A stretch of 64,000 nt of DNA, taken from the NCBI RefSeq assembly GCF_000170795.1, contig NZ_ABCM01000015.1, positions 1 through 64,000 on the forward strand, written 5' to 3'. The position numbers and the translations under genes were made by a program. Source of the DNA: Pedobacter sp. BAL39. Its GTDB lineage: Bacteria; Bacteroidota; Bacteroidia; Sphingobacteriales; Sphingobacteriaceae. This document shows positions 27,044 through 36,091 of the stretch, one piece after another. The notes under the pieces were generated by a model. The model had not been told where the DNA came from. It was given only the letters and a program-made list of their open reading frames with translations, and made no database searches. Every line of letters starts with the position of its first letter. The stretch's first letter is position 1.

Positions 27044-30000
27044 ATGAAAAAACTATTAACGCTGGCTCTCCTCTTAATATCGTCTGCCTCTTTTTCGCAG
27101 GTAGCGGTTGTTAATGCCGACAGTGTCTGGCTGGGTAATCCTGTAGGGATTGGAGGCGTAGCCTTGTATGGGAAGATTTTCCTGAAGAATATGCTGGAAG
27201 GAGATGCGAAAGACAGCATCCTGGTAATCGGTGCGAATGCTCATTTGAAATATATCAAGGTATCTTCTATCAGGTCTACTAAAGTAAGTTTAGGACTGGG
27301 AAATGTTGAGAATACCTCAGATCTGAATAAGCCGATTAGTACAGCGACTCAAGCCGCATTAAACAATAAGCAGAACCTGATTTCACTTACAACAACAGGA
27401 TCAGGTGCTGCAACATTCAATGCAACTACAGGTGCATTGAATATTCCTACGTTCACCATCACCCCGTCGAATCTCGCGCTGGGAATAAGGACCGCAACAG
27501 CACTTGCGATTACCAATAGCAATGGTACAGGTCTTACACTTCCTGTAGCGACAAATGCATTGGCGGGAACCATGTCCTCGGCTGATAAAGCTAAACTGGA
27601 CGGCATTGCTGCAGGGGCTACGACAAACATTGGAACCGTTGTGAGTGTCTCTTCGGTAAACACTGATATTTCGGTAGCAACCGGAACAAGTACACCCGTA
27701 CTGGCACTCAATAGTGGAACGGGCGCAAACCAGGTTGTGAAAAGGGATGTAAATGGCGTTATTCCAAATGTACTGTCGTTGACGACGGCTGGAACGGGCG
27801 CTGCAACATTCAACGCGACAACGGGTGCTTTAAATATACCTGCTGTTACACTGTCGCCATCAGACCTTGCTTTAGGAGCCAGAACAACGACTACAGTACC
27901 CGTCACGAATTCTAATGGTACCGGTGTGACCCTTCCGATTGCAACTACCGCATTGGCAGGAATTATGTCTTCCGCTGATAAACTTAAACTGGACGGAATT
28001 ATAGCAGGGGCCACTGCTAACACGGGTACAGTCACCAGTGTTGGTGTAACTGTTCCAGCAGGATTGTCTGTATCAGGTTCTCCTGTTACCACTTCGGGCA
28101 CAATTGCCTTAGGTCTGCAATCTGGATATGCTATACCGACCACTGCCAAACAAACACAATGGGATACAGCAGCGGGATGGGGGAATCATACCGGGCTTTA
28201 CCTTCCTTTATCGGGAGGTACTTTAACTGGTTCATTAAATGGAACTTCGGCTACTTTTAGTGCGCCTGTAACCGCTACGGATTTTACAACTAACTCGCCT
28301 TCGCCAGCAAATCGTGGTTTTTTAACGAAGGTTAACGGAGTAAACAGGTGGGGTGTAATGACCGATAATGCAGCAGAACCTGGTGCTAATGCCGGATCTA
28401 ATTTTTCTATCAAGAGGTTTAGTGATACCGGAACAGAGCTGGCAAATTCAATGTCCATCAACCGGGCGACAGGAGCGGCGGCTTTTGAAGGCGAACTAAG
28501 TGCCAAAAACTTTACATCCGTATCTACAGGAACAGGATACGCTTCCCGTTCTTTTCATGGACTTAGAGGGGATTATACTCAGAATGGAAATTCTGATAAA
28601 ATCATCTGGACGATTGGAGATACCTGGAATACGATTGCAACCATGTATGGTATAGGTTATCAGTTTGCATCGAAGTATGTGAATGGACAACATCAAATTG
28701 TATTTAGAGAGAACGGAAGTGTGAAAGCAGCAATAAACCTAAGTACAGGGGGAGCATTCTTTGATGGGTATGTAAACTCACCAGCGGCCCCCGTTCTGCA
28801 GAATCACTTGACGAATAAAGCTTATGTTGATGGATTGAGCAATGGGCAAAATCTTCAATTGACAACCAACAAAGGGAATATTACGTCCAATACGCTTTTT
28901 ATTACAGGTGGAACAAGGCCAACAGGGAATCCGAATGGTTCAGCATTGTATATGCAAAATAACGCTTCTGGCGTCTCTACGCTGGAATCTTATGATTACG
29001 CTACCGCTACCGGAGCCAGGTTAGTACTCAATCCTAATGGAGGGCCAGTGGTGGTGGGAAATACCACGCCCATCACTGGATTTTCTTTAACTGCAAACAC
29101 AGGTATCGCCGTAGTAGGAGCAGGAGTCAACATGATGTTAAGGGGAACATCGGCAACAGGAAATAACATCATGGAATTTCAGAATAATGCCGGTGTTAGA
29201 TCTTCGTACATAGGGCATGGTGCTTCCTCTACAAACGACTTATATTATAATCTCCCAGGTAACAATATCCATCAATTTGCAACTTCAAACGCAATCAGAT
29301 TTAGGATTGCTGAAACAGCAACGGAGTCGCTCAATAAACTTAAGATCTATAGAACTGATAATCCTACTTATAATGGGCAGTTCACACAAATCGATCATGA
29401 CTTGGGGGCGACTAATATTTTGTCTAAGAATACCTGGAATGGTGCTTTTTCTCCAATTACCATCAGTCAGGGTAATAATTTAGTCAACAGGGAGCTGGCA
29501 AGGTTCAGTGAGTCCGGTAATTTTGGCATAAACTGGAAGGAGACGGCTATTCCTTATAAATTTGCGGTTTACAGTGCAGGAAATACAACGACAACCTCTT
29601 CCTTTTTGTTGGGTGAATATTTTGGTGCTTTAGTTGGTACAAGGTCAGTAGATCCAAATTATTATGCTTTTAACGTGGTGTCTGGTGTAGATAGCCTAGG
29701 ACGAAATGGTACATCGTTATTTAAGGTTAGCGCAAATGGGGCGTCGACATTTTCCGGAAGCGCTACTGCCAGTACTTTCGTCAGCAGCCCAACCGGTGGC
29801 GGATTTGCTTCGCGCACTTTTCATGGATTAAGAGGGGATTATACACAGAATGGTACTACTGATAAAATCATCTGGACTATTGGAGATAACTGGAATACGA
29901 TTGAAAATATGTACGGTCTTGGTTATCAATTTAATTCTAAATATGCGACTGGTCAACACCAGATCGTATTTAAACATGCAGGTAATGTGACTGCATCAGT

Positions 30001-30658
30001 TAACCTCACCAATGGTGCTGCTTACTTCGACGGACCGATAGCTTCTGCTCCTGCGCCAACGATTATGAGCCATTTAGCAAATAAAGGATACGTAGATCAG
30101 CAGGTTGCTATAAAAGCAAATCTGGCTTCCCCAACTTTTACCGGAACGGTGACTGCGCCAACATTTGCCGGCGCGGTGAACGGAAATGCTACATCGGCGG
30201 CAAAACTGCAAACACCAAGAACAATCAATGGAGTCCCTTTTGATGGTACCGCAAACATCACCATTCCCACTACAGATGCAACCGTTAGCAGCGGAAGTTT
30301 CACTCCAGTAATTAGTGGGGCAGTCGGGATAGCATCCTACACCTCAAATCTATCATTTTACACAAAGATAGGAAGCATTGTGACAGTGACGGGTAGCATG
30401 AGAGTAATCACCAATTCCACGTCATCAGGTACACTGGTCACTTTTTATTCGGAGGCCCCGGTATCACCTAATTTTGCAAATACCTTTGATGTCTCCGGAG
30501 TTGCCGTAATCTCCGGGTATGCAGCAACCGATGTGATCTTTCCGGGAAAAATTGCTGCAAATAGTCAGACGAATGCTACAATAACTTTTATCATCCCGCC
30601 AAATATAACATCCTCCTCTTTCGAATTGAAGTTCAACTATACCTATAAGATTAACTAA
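27044..30658 (+). CDS. Exported tail-fibre-like protein 2, no S74 domain
   Basis: 1204 residues; signal peptide (MKKLLTLALL to ASFSQ) and the shared N-module (NADSVWLG, ALYGKIFLKN, DSILV), nearly identical to protein 1 in this part. A tandem duplication of 131 residues lies near 112-370 (AATFNATTGALNIP occurs twice, 393 bases apart). The fibre body has LPLSGGTLTG, SYIGHG and two copies of SFHGLRGDYTQNG/TFHGLRGDYTQNG blocks 422 residues apart. The last ~120 residues (FYTKIGSIVTVTG to FNYTYKIN) form a beta-rich domain related to the end of protein 4. There is no S74 chaperone, so folding or trimerisation must rely on something else. Starts 57 bases after protein 1. Confidence 0.8.
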   Translation: MKKLLTLALLLISSASFSQVAVVNADSVWLGNPVGIGGVALYGKIFLKNMLEGDAKDSILVIGANAHLKYIKVSSIRSTKVSLGLGNVENTSDLNKPISTATQAALNNKQNLISLTTTGSGAATFNATTGALNIPTFTITPSNLALGIRTATALAITNSNGTGLTLPVATNALAGTMSSADKAKLDGIAAGATTNIGTVVSVSSVNTDISVATGTSTPVLALNSGTGANQVVKRDVNGVIPNVLSLTTAGTGAATFNATTGALNIPAVTLSPSDLALGARTTTTVPVTNSNGTGVTLPIATTALAGIMSSADKLKLDGIIAGATANTGTVTSVGVTVPAGLSVSGSPVTTSGTIALGLQSGYAIPTTAKQTQWDTAAGWGNHTGLYLPLSGGTLTGSLNGTSATFSAPVTATDFTTNSPSPANRGFLTKVNGVNRWGVMTDNAAEPGANAGSNFSIKRFSDTGTELANSMSINRATGAAAFEGELSAKNFTSVSTGTGYASRSFHGLRGDYTQNGNSDKIIWTIGDTWNTIATMYGIGYQFASKYVNGQHQIVFRENGSVKAAINLSTGGAFFDGYVNSPAAPVLQNHLTNKAYVDGLSNGQNLQLTTNKGNITSNTLFITGGTRPTGNPNGSALYMQNNASGVSTLESYDYATATGARLVLNPNGGPVVVGNTTPITGFSLTANTGIAVVGAGVNMMLRGTSATGNNIMEFQNNAGVRSSYIGHGASSTNDLYYNLPGNNIHQFATSNAIRFRIAETATESLNKLKIYRTDNPTYNGQFTQIDHDLGATNILSKNTWNGAFSPITISQGNNLVNRELARFSESGNFGINWKETAIPYKFAVYSAGNTTTTSSFLLGEYFGALVGTRSVDPNYYAFNVVSGVDSLGRNGTSLFKVSANGASTFSGSATASTFVSSPTGGGFASRTFHGLRGDYTQNGTTDKIIWTIGDNWNTIENMYGLGYQFNSKYATGQHQIVFKHAGNVTASVNLTNGAAYFDGPIASAPAPTIMSHLANKGYVDQQVAIKANLASPTFTGTVTAPTFAGAVNGNATSAAKLQTPRTINGVPFDGTANITIPTTDATVSSGSFTPVISGAVGIASYTSNLSFYTKIGSIVTVTGSMRVITNSTSSGTLVTFYSEAPVSPNFANTFDVSGVAVISGYAATDVIFPGKIAANSQTNATITFIIPPNITSSSFELKFNYTYKIN
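28515..28860 (+). repeat. Internal repeat A in tail-fibre-like protein 2
   Basis: Encodes FHGLRGDYTQNG, DKIIWTIGD, GYQF and GQHQIVF. It aligns without gaps in its core with a second block 1266 bases (422 codons) downstream, at about 29781-30120. Confidence 0.7.
29781..30120 (+). repeat. Internal repeat B in tail-fibre-like protein 2
   Basis: Second copy of the block at about 28515-28860, encoding FHGLRGDYTQNG, DKIIWTIGD and GQHQIVF again, with scattered substitutions. Confidence 0.7.
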
Positions 30659-30678
30659 ATATCGCTTAACAAGTTATC

Positions 30679-31797
30679 ATGAATAAATTAATTACAGCCC
30701 TTCTACTCCTGATCTCCTCGGCCACCTTCGCACAGGTCTCAGTGATCAATCCCGACAGCATCCGACTAGGTACGCCTAATGGAACCGGAAGCGTCGGTCT
30801 CTACGGCAAACTCTTCCTTAAAAATATCCTTGAAGGGAATCCCAAGGACAGCATCCTTGTTCGTGGTGCAGACGGACATATTCGATTTGTAAAACAAAGT
30901 AGGTTTGGTCTGGGGGCAGTCACGCTGGTGAGCTCTGCGAATACGGATATTGAGGTGTTTACCGGTACGACGACACCAGTATTAAAGCTGAATGCTGGTT
31001 CTGGTCCGAACCAGATTGTCAAACGTGATGGAAATGGATTTATTGATGGCGTGATCCGTAATAACACGATATCAACACCACAAGTGGCTAACTTTAGTCT
31101 TAAAGGTTATGGATATTTTATAAACCCGGAAACCAATTTTTCGATGACCCTCGATGCAGCGGCATTGGTTGGCCGTGGTACTAATTTTATATCTAGCTTT
31201 TCACCATCTAGCATTTCAGTTTCCAATACGCTCAGTACAGAGAGCTTAACAATGCAAGCGCGTTCATTATTCTTTGATGGTATAGGAAAAACGATAGAAC
31301 TGACGCCGAATTTCTCCGCTCAGGCTACTGGGCTGATCAGGGTGACAATGCCAACTGTGACTGGGACCCTGGCACTCAGATCCGAACTTCCACGCAATTA
31401 TGTGACGAGCAATAGCGATCAGGATACTTTGTGGGGGTATAAGGTCTGGCGTTCTCCGCAGACTGTGACAGCGCAGGTAACTGCTACATCATTTGTACAG
31501 TCATCTTCGAGGAAATTAAAAGAAAATATCATCCCTTTTACCACCAACGCACTAGCAAAAATCAATGAAATAGATGTCGTGTCTTTTAGCTATAAGAATG
31601 ACGATAGAAGTTTAAAGAAAGTTGGTTTCATCGCCGAAGATACTGATCCATTGTTTTCGACAGTAGACCACAATACCATGGATATAGGAACAACCCTTGG
31701 TGTTGCCTTGAAAGCGATTCAGGAATTGTCTGCCGAAGTCGAAGCCCTGAAAGCAGAGCTGGCAAAATATAAAAAAGTAAAAACCACAAAGAAGTAA
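30679..31797 (+). CDS. Short exported tail-fibre-like protein 3 with S74 chaperone domain
   Basis: 372 residues: signal peptide (MNKLITALLL to ATFAQ), the shared N-module (NPDSIRLG, GLYGKLFLKN, DSILVRG), a short beta-rich body and a C-terminal S74-type domain. The latter has Ser276-x4-Lys281 in SSRKLKENI, VGFIAEDTDP, LGVALKAIQEL and a Glu/Lys-rich coiled coil at the end. If self-cleavage occurs before Ser276, about 97 residues would be released. This is by far the shortest paralogue, keeping only the N-module and chaperone around a minimal shaft. It lies 20 bases after protein 2 and 5 bases before the next gene, so it is part of the same operon. Confidence 0.82.
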   Translation: MNKLITALLLLISSATFAQVSVINPDSIRLGTPNGTGSVGLYGKLFLKNILEGNPKDSILVRGADGHIRFVKQSRFGLGAVTLVSSANTDIEVFTGTTTPVLKLNAGSGPNQIVKRDGNGFIDGVIRNNTISTPQVANFSLKGYGYFINPETNFSMTLDAAALVGRGTNFISSFSPSSISVSNTLSTESLTMQARSLFFDGIGKTIELTPNFSAQATGLIRVTMPTVTGTLALRSELPRNYVTSNSDQDTLWGYKVWRSPQTVTAQVTATSFVQSSSRKLKENIIPFTTNALAKINEIDVVSFSYKNDDRSLKKVGFIAEDTDPLFSTVDHNTMDIGTTLGVALKAIQELSAEVEALKAELAKYKKVKTTKK

Positions 31798-31802
31798 TCG
31801 AC

Positions 31803-32366
31803 ATGAGGAAGAATAACTACTTAGTTACCGGAAAAGATTTGAAAGTTTCTGTTGCGGAGGGTTGGTTGTTTAGGGTTCCCGGAAGCGAAGATATCCCTGA
31901 TCTGGTTTGTGTAAATAATGAGGCTGCAATGGCTTTTGTAGAGCTTGATCCAAGCTATTTACCGCAAAATGGGAGAATGCCGCTTTGGCAGGAGATCGTG
32001 CCCCTGCATCCATTACCGGACAATATGATTGAATTGGTCGGCACCATGTTTTTAAGGAACAGGCCCCAAAATACTTTAATCGTAAGCCTGCAAATTGAAA
32101 GTGCGCTTCCATTTGCGGAGGCGCATACGTTAACCATTAAAACGCGAAACGTTGAGCTCAGAAGGATTGATGATAACTTGAGTGTTCCCATGGATGCCTC
32201 AGTTACTGTGACCACCATTCCGGGGCAACATTTGTCAATAGACATGATCGTTTACGATGGTCCCTTATATTATGATGCACTAATTACCGTGAACCTGGGC
32301 TTTGAAGTTTTTCCAATGGTCGTTGAAGGTCACAGATTATCCAGAATACTCCCAATAGACCTATGA
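31803..32366 (+). CDS. Small non-exported protein in the fibre array
   Basis: 187 residues, with no signal peptide or membrane segment; the product looks soluble and beta-rich (MRKNNYLVTG, FRVPGSEDIP, HTLTIKTRNVEL, DALITVNLGFEVFP). I recognise no family. It starts 5 bases after tail-fibre-like gene 3 and overlaps the start of gene 4 by ATGA (32363-32366). It is the only gene from 24503 to 41202 that lacks an export signal, so it may be a cytoplasmic helper or regulator of the fibre proteins, analogous in position to tail-fibre assembly chaperones of phages. That role is inference. Confidence 0.6.
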   Translation: MRKNNYLVTGKDLKVSVAEGWLFRVPGSEDIPDLVCVNNEAAMAFVELDPSYLPQNGRMPLWQEIVPLHPLPDNMIELVGTMFLRNRPQNTLIVSLQIESALPFAEAHTLTIKTRNVELRRIDDNLSVPMDASVTVTTIPGQHLSIDMIVYDGPLYYDALITVNLGFEVFPMVVEGHRLSRILPIDL

Positions 32367-35300
32367 GCTTAACATCAAGAATCACCACGCTTTTAATTTT
32401 TATTTCCTCCACAACATTTGCTCAGATTACAGTAAACAACGCCGATAGTGTGCATTTAGGAGAGCCAGCCATTAATGGAAGCATTGGGCTTTACGGAAAA
32501 ATATTTCTAAAAAATATACTCATCGGCAATGCCAATGATAGTATTCTGGTACGCAATGCAAGCGGGCAGCTGCGTTTTGTAAACCAAAGTGTGTTTGCGA
32601 GAAAAGGGACGATCAACCTTGCCCTTGGTACCAGAACGGCTACCACAATTCCGATTACCAATTCCAGCGGTACCGGCTTTGTTTTACCAATTGCAACTAA
32701 TGCACTCGCAGGAATGATGTCTTCTGTCGATAAAGCCAAGCTGGATGGCATCGCTACAGGTGCAACCGCGAATACAGGAACAGTAACAAATGTGAGCTCT
32801 ACAAACACTTACATCACAGTAGCTACAGGCACCACAACTCCTGCGCTGACACTAAATGCTGGGAGTAATGCCAACCAGGTGGTGGTGAGAGACGGTGCCG
32901 GAAACATTGCTGCAAGTGTGTTTTCCGGTAATCTGGTGGGCAATGCTTCAACGGCTACGACAGCGGCCAACTCGACACTATGGAACAATTACAGTCATGA
33001 CATGAATACAAATGTTGGAACCTCTTTGGCAACTACTGGTTATATCCTTGGGGTTCCATCCGGGACCGGTTTGATAAGTAAACACAATCAGGCTTCAATA
33101 AGAGCTTTTCTGGGATTGGGAGCGAATGCTTATAGTTCTGTGGGGTATTTGCCACTTACAGGGGGAACGCTTACTGGTGCTTTAAGTGGAAGTACCGGGA
33201 GTTTTTATGGCGCTGTTACATCAGGCTCGAACTTCATTGTTTCTGCTGCCGCAGGATCTAATCGAGGGCTAAGTATTCAAACTGCGCCTTCATCAACAAG
33301 GTGGTATGCGTACGCGGATAATTCGCCAGAGACTGGAGCGAATGCAGGTAGCAATTTTTTAATTTCACGATATAATGATGCCGGCGCTTTTTTGGGTACC
33401 TCTTTAACATTAAATAGGGCGACTGGGGCTGCGACTTTTGGCTCGACCTTGCAGGCTGGCTTGACAAAAATAGTTGGCGGAGGAAACTTACTGACACTTC
33501 AAAGTGGTTCGGAAACGGGAAATAGCTATATTGAGTTTCTAAATAACGCGGGGGTGCGAAACTCCTATATCGGTCACGGAAGTACCACCACAAATGATTT
33601 ATTTTATGTTCTTCCAACAGCGAGTGTTCACAGGTTCTATACGACTGCTTTACAACGGTTAGGGATCTCCGACTCCCGGGTTACTGCCGAAATTCCGCTC
33701 AGAGTAAACAAAGCTGGAAATCAGTTCCAATATGTTCAGTTAGCTCAGGAAGATGGAATGACAATGGTTCTTAGTAAACATGAGCAGTCTACGTTTTATC
33801 CACAAATGTCGTTTGTTCAGGGAAACAACACCGATAACAGAGAGATGGCTAGGTTTAACAATGACGGTAATTTGGTGCTTAATCAAAAAATAGGGGTAGG
33901 AAAGAGTCCGATTGCCAATCTTGATGTGCTGGGAACAGGCACATTTACAGGCACTGTAACTGCACCTGCTTTTACAGGAGGTTTAACTGGAAATGCGACC
34001 TCAGCGACTGCTTTACAGACCCCAAGAACACTCTGGGGGCAAAACTTCAATGGGACGGCAAATGTTTCGGGGGCATTAACCGGAGTAACCACTATTGCTG
34101 CTACCGGTGCGGTATCGGCAACTACCATGATCATGGCCAATAATACGAACTATGCAAGCAGCCCATTTGCACTGGTTGGCAAAAACAGCGGAACAGATAA
34201 CACCTTGTATACTTATAGCCCTGATGGTGTTAAAGCAATGCTGGGTCTTGGATCAAATGCGTATAGCTCTGCGGCATATCTGCCATTGACTGGAGGGACG
34301 CTGACTGGGCAATTGATCGGAACCGCAGGTGTATTTAATACCAGTCTTGTCGGTCAATCAGTTAGGTCAAATTCCAACTTTAGTATACTCAATTCAGGAG
34401 GGGCTGCACAGAAGGTCATGGATTATACTGAGCTTACTTATAATAGGGCTTCTCTTAATTTATATTCGCAATACGGTAATAATACGCCTGTATTAGGAAT
34501 GACCCTTACAGGTACGATAATTCCCGATGCTGTATTTACAGGTAATATTGCAGCAAAACAAGGCACCTTTACCGCTGCGGGTGGCGCTGCAAGGTTACAG
34601 GGTACTACTGCAACAGGAAACGTATATATGGAGTTTCTAAATACAACAGGTACCAGACTTTCCTATATTGGCCATGGAACATCTGCAACAAATGATCTTT
34701 ATTATACTTTGCCAACCAATAATGCCCATCGTTTCCTTACTTCTAATATACAGCGACTTGGTATTTCTGATGCAAGGGTGACTACGGAGATTCCGTTAAG
34801 GATAAACAGGTCAAACAACTCACTTCATTATACACAGATAGACCATGAAGCTGGGGCAACCACCGTTCTTGGTAAGAATGGGGAGTCTGCAGTTTATCCA
34901 CAAATATTATTTGTTCAGGGAAATAATGCCGATGACAGAGAGATGGCCCGGTTCAATAATGATGGTAATTTAGTTACTACGCAAAAGATAGGGGTGGGAA
35001 AGAGTCCTATTGCGAATCTTGATGTGCTTGGAACGGGTGCATTTACAGGCACTGTAACTGCGCCTGCTTTTACAGGAGGTTTAACTGGAAATGCGACTTC
35101 TGCCACAACATTACAGACACCAAGGTTAATTAACGGTGTGTCTTTTAATGGATCCTCTGATATTACCATTCCCGCAACAACCAATCAACTGGTAGGAAAC
35201 AATTATGTAACCGGAGGGACTGAGTTACCCAATTTCTTTGGATCGGGTAAATTGAGGCTTCAGATGCTCAGCGGAACGGCAGCCGGAATGGGGACCTGGA

Positions 35301-36016
35301 TGGATGCACTTTGGATGTCTTCTTATACTGGCACGGATGTGAAGCTAGGTAATCAATTGTTATTCTCAAAATCTGCAATCGGTAAAATAGGCTTCAGACA
35401 ACAAAATTACGATGCTACCGCGTGGGGCCAGGTGTATGAGATTTTCCATACCGGGAATTTTAATCCGGCAACCTACACGACTAAAACTTATGTAGATGGA
35501 GCAATTGCCGCTTTACCCGCTGCTACCCTGGCGAATACGCCATCAACAGTTCCACTAAGAAATACCTCCGGAAAACTGGAAGGAGCAGCTCCAACAGCAG
35601 CTGCTGAGCTGGTGAACCTTGGTACCTTGGAAAACTATGCTGCGAGTGGAACGTATATACCGACCTCAACAGGTTTACTCGGACTTAGCTCATTGGCAGT
35701 GAAAAAGGCATTTTACACAACTGTTGGTCCAGCTAAAATCGTTACCGTTACAGGCCATATTACTGCACAATCTGTAGCAATTTCTGCAGGAGGTTTAATG
35801 ACTTTTAGATTGAGTATTCCTCTTCCCGCTTCATTTGCTTATTCTGAAGATCTATCGGGAGTTGCAAGTATTCTGGCTTCCAATAATACTACCATCTCGG
35901 GTACTGTTTCGGCAAATAGTCCAACTGAAGCTACTTTCACATTTTATAATCCTCTTGCATTAACTGCCGGGCAGACATTGTACATTAAATATTCGTTCAC
36001 CTATCAATTGCCTTAA
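32363..36016 (+). CDS. Exported tail-fibre-like protein 4, no S74 domain
   Basis: 1217 residues: signal peptide (ITTLLIFISS to TFAQ) and shared N-module (NADSVHLG, GLYGKIFLKN, DSILVRN). The body repeats fibre-type blocks: LPLTGGTLTG, SYIGHGS, YTTALQRLGISDSRV, NREMARFNNDGN and GVGKSPIANLDVLGTG, the last two again one 366-codon period later. A stretch near 945-1040 (KLRLQMLSGTAAGMGTWMDA) is shared with protein 5. The last ~115 residues (FYTTVGPAKIVTVTG to YSFTYQLP) resemble the end of protein 2. The N-terminal ~500 residues are closely related to those of protein 5. It is translationally coupled to the preceding gene. Confidence 0.8.
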   Translation: MSLTSRITTLLIFISSTTFAQITVNNADSVHLGEPAINGSIGLYGKIFLKNILIGNANDSILVRNASGQLRFVNQSVFARKGTINLALGTRTATTIPITNSSGTGFVLPIATNALAGMMSSVDKAKLDGIATGATANTGTVTNVSSTNTYITVATGTTTPALTLNAGSNANQVVVRDGAGNIAASVFSGNLVGNASTATTAANSTLWNNYSHDMNTNVGTSLATTGYILGVPSGTGLISKHNQASIRAFLGLGANAYSSVGYLPLTGGTLTGALSGSTGSFYGAVTSGSNFIVSAAAGSNRGLSIQTAPSSTRWYAYADNSPETGANAGSNFLISRYNDAGAFLGTSLTLNRATGAATFGSTLQAGLTKIVGGGNLLTLQSGSETGNSYIEFLNNAGVRNSYIGHGSTTTNDLFYVLPTASVHRFYTTALQRLGISDSRVTAEIPLRVNKAGNQFQYVQLAQEDGMTMVLSKHEQSTFYPQMSFVQGNNTDNREMARFNNDGNLVLNQKIGVGKSPIANLDVLGTGTFTGTVTAPAFTGGLTGNATSATALQTPRTLWGQNFNGTANVSGALTGVTTIAATGAVSATTMIMANNTNYASSPFALVGKNSGTDNTLYTYSPDGVKAMLGLGSNAYSSAAYLPLTGGTLTGQLIGTAGVFNTSLVGQSVRSNSNFSILNSGGAAQKVMDYTELTYNRASLNLYSQYGNNTPVLGMTLTGTIIPDAVFTGNIAAKQGTFTAAGGAARLQGTTATGNVYMEFLNTTGTRLSYIGHGTSATNDLYYTLPTNNAHRFLTSNIQRLGISDARVTTEIPLRINRSNNSLHYTQIDHEAGATTVLGKNGESAVYPQILFVQGNNADDREMARFNNDGNLVTTQKIGVGKSPIANLDVLGTGAFTGTVTAPAFTGGLTGNATSATTLQTPRLINGVSFNGSSDITIPATTNQLVGNNYVTGGTELPNFFGSGKLRLQMLSGTAAGMGTWMDALWMSSYTGTDVKLGNQLLFSKSAIGKIGFRQQNYDATAWGQVYEIFHTGNFNPATYTTKTYVDGAIAALPAATLANTPSTVPLRNTSGKLEGAAPTAAAELVNLGTLENYAASGTYIPTSTGLLGLSSLAVKKAFYTTVGPAKIVTVTGHITAQSVAISAGGLMTFRLSIPLPASFAYSEDLSGVASILASNNTTISGTVSANSPTEATFTFYNPLALTAGQTLYIKYSFTYQLP
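33841..34020 (+). repeat. 1098-bp periodic repeat in tail-fibre-like gene 4, copy 1
   Basis: From AGAGATGG at 33841 to TTACAGAC at 34020 the DNA matches 34939-35118 without insertions or deletions (offset exactly 1098 bases, 366 codons). At protein level the similarity begins earlier, near 33475. Confidence 0.75.
34939..35118 (+). repeat. 1098-bp periodic repeat in tail-fibre-like gene 4, copy 2
   Basis: Second copy of 33841-34020. The central part, from the codons for GVGKSPIANLDVLGTG to TGNATSAT, is almost identical at DNA level, which suggests recent duplication or gene conversion. Confidence 0.75.
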
Positions 36017-36091
36017 CGGGGTTTTACCTCATCACTGAATCCTAACTTATTATCCTAAAATATTACTAATAAGCTCGTTCCCTTCATTATC

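Noticed and set aside
27349..28149. Open frame of 266 codons on the minus strand inside fibre gene 2
   Set aside because: Low-complexity Val/Ala/Pro product that mirrors the repeated Gly/Thr/Ala codons of the fibre gene.
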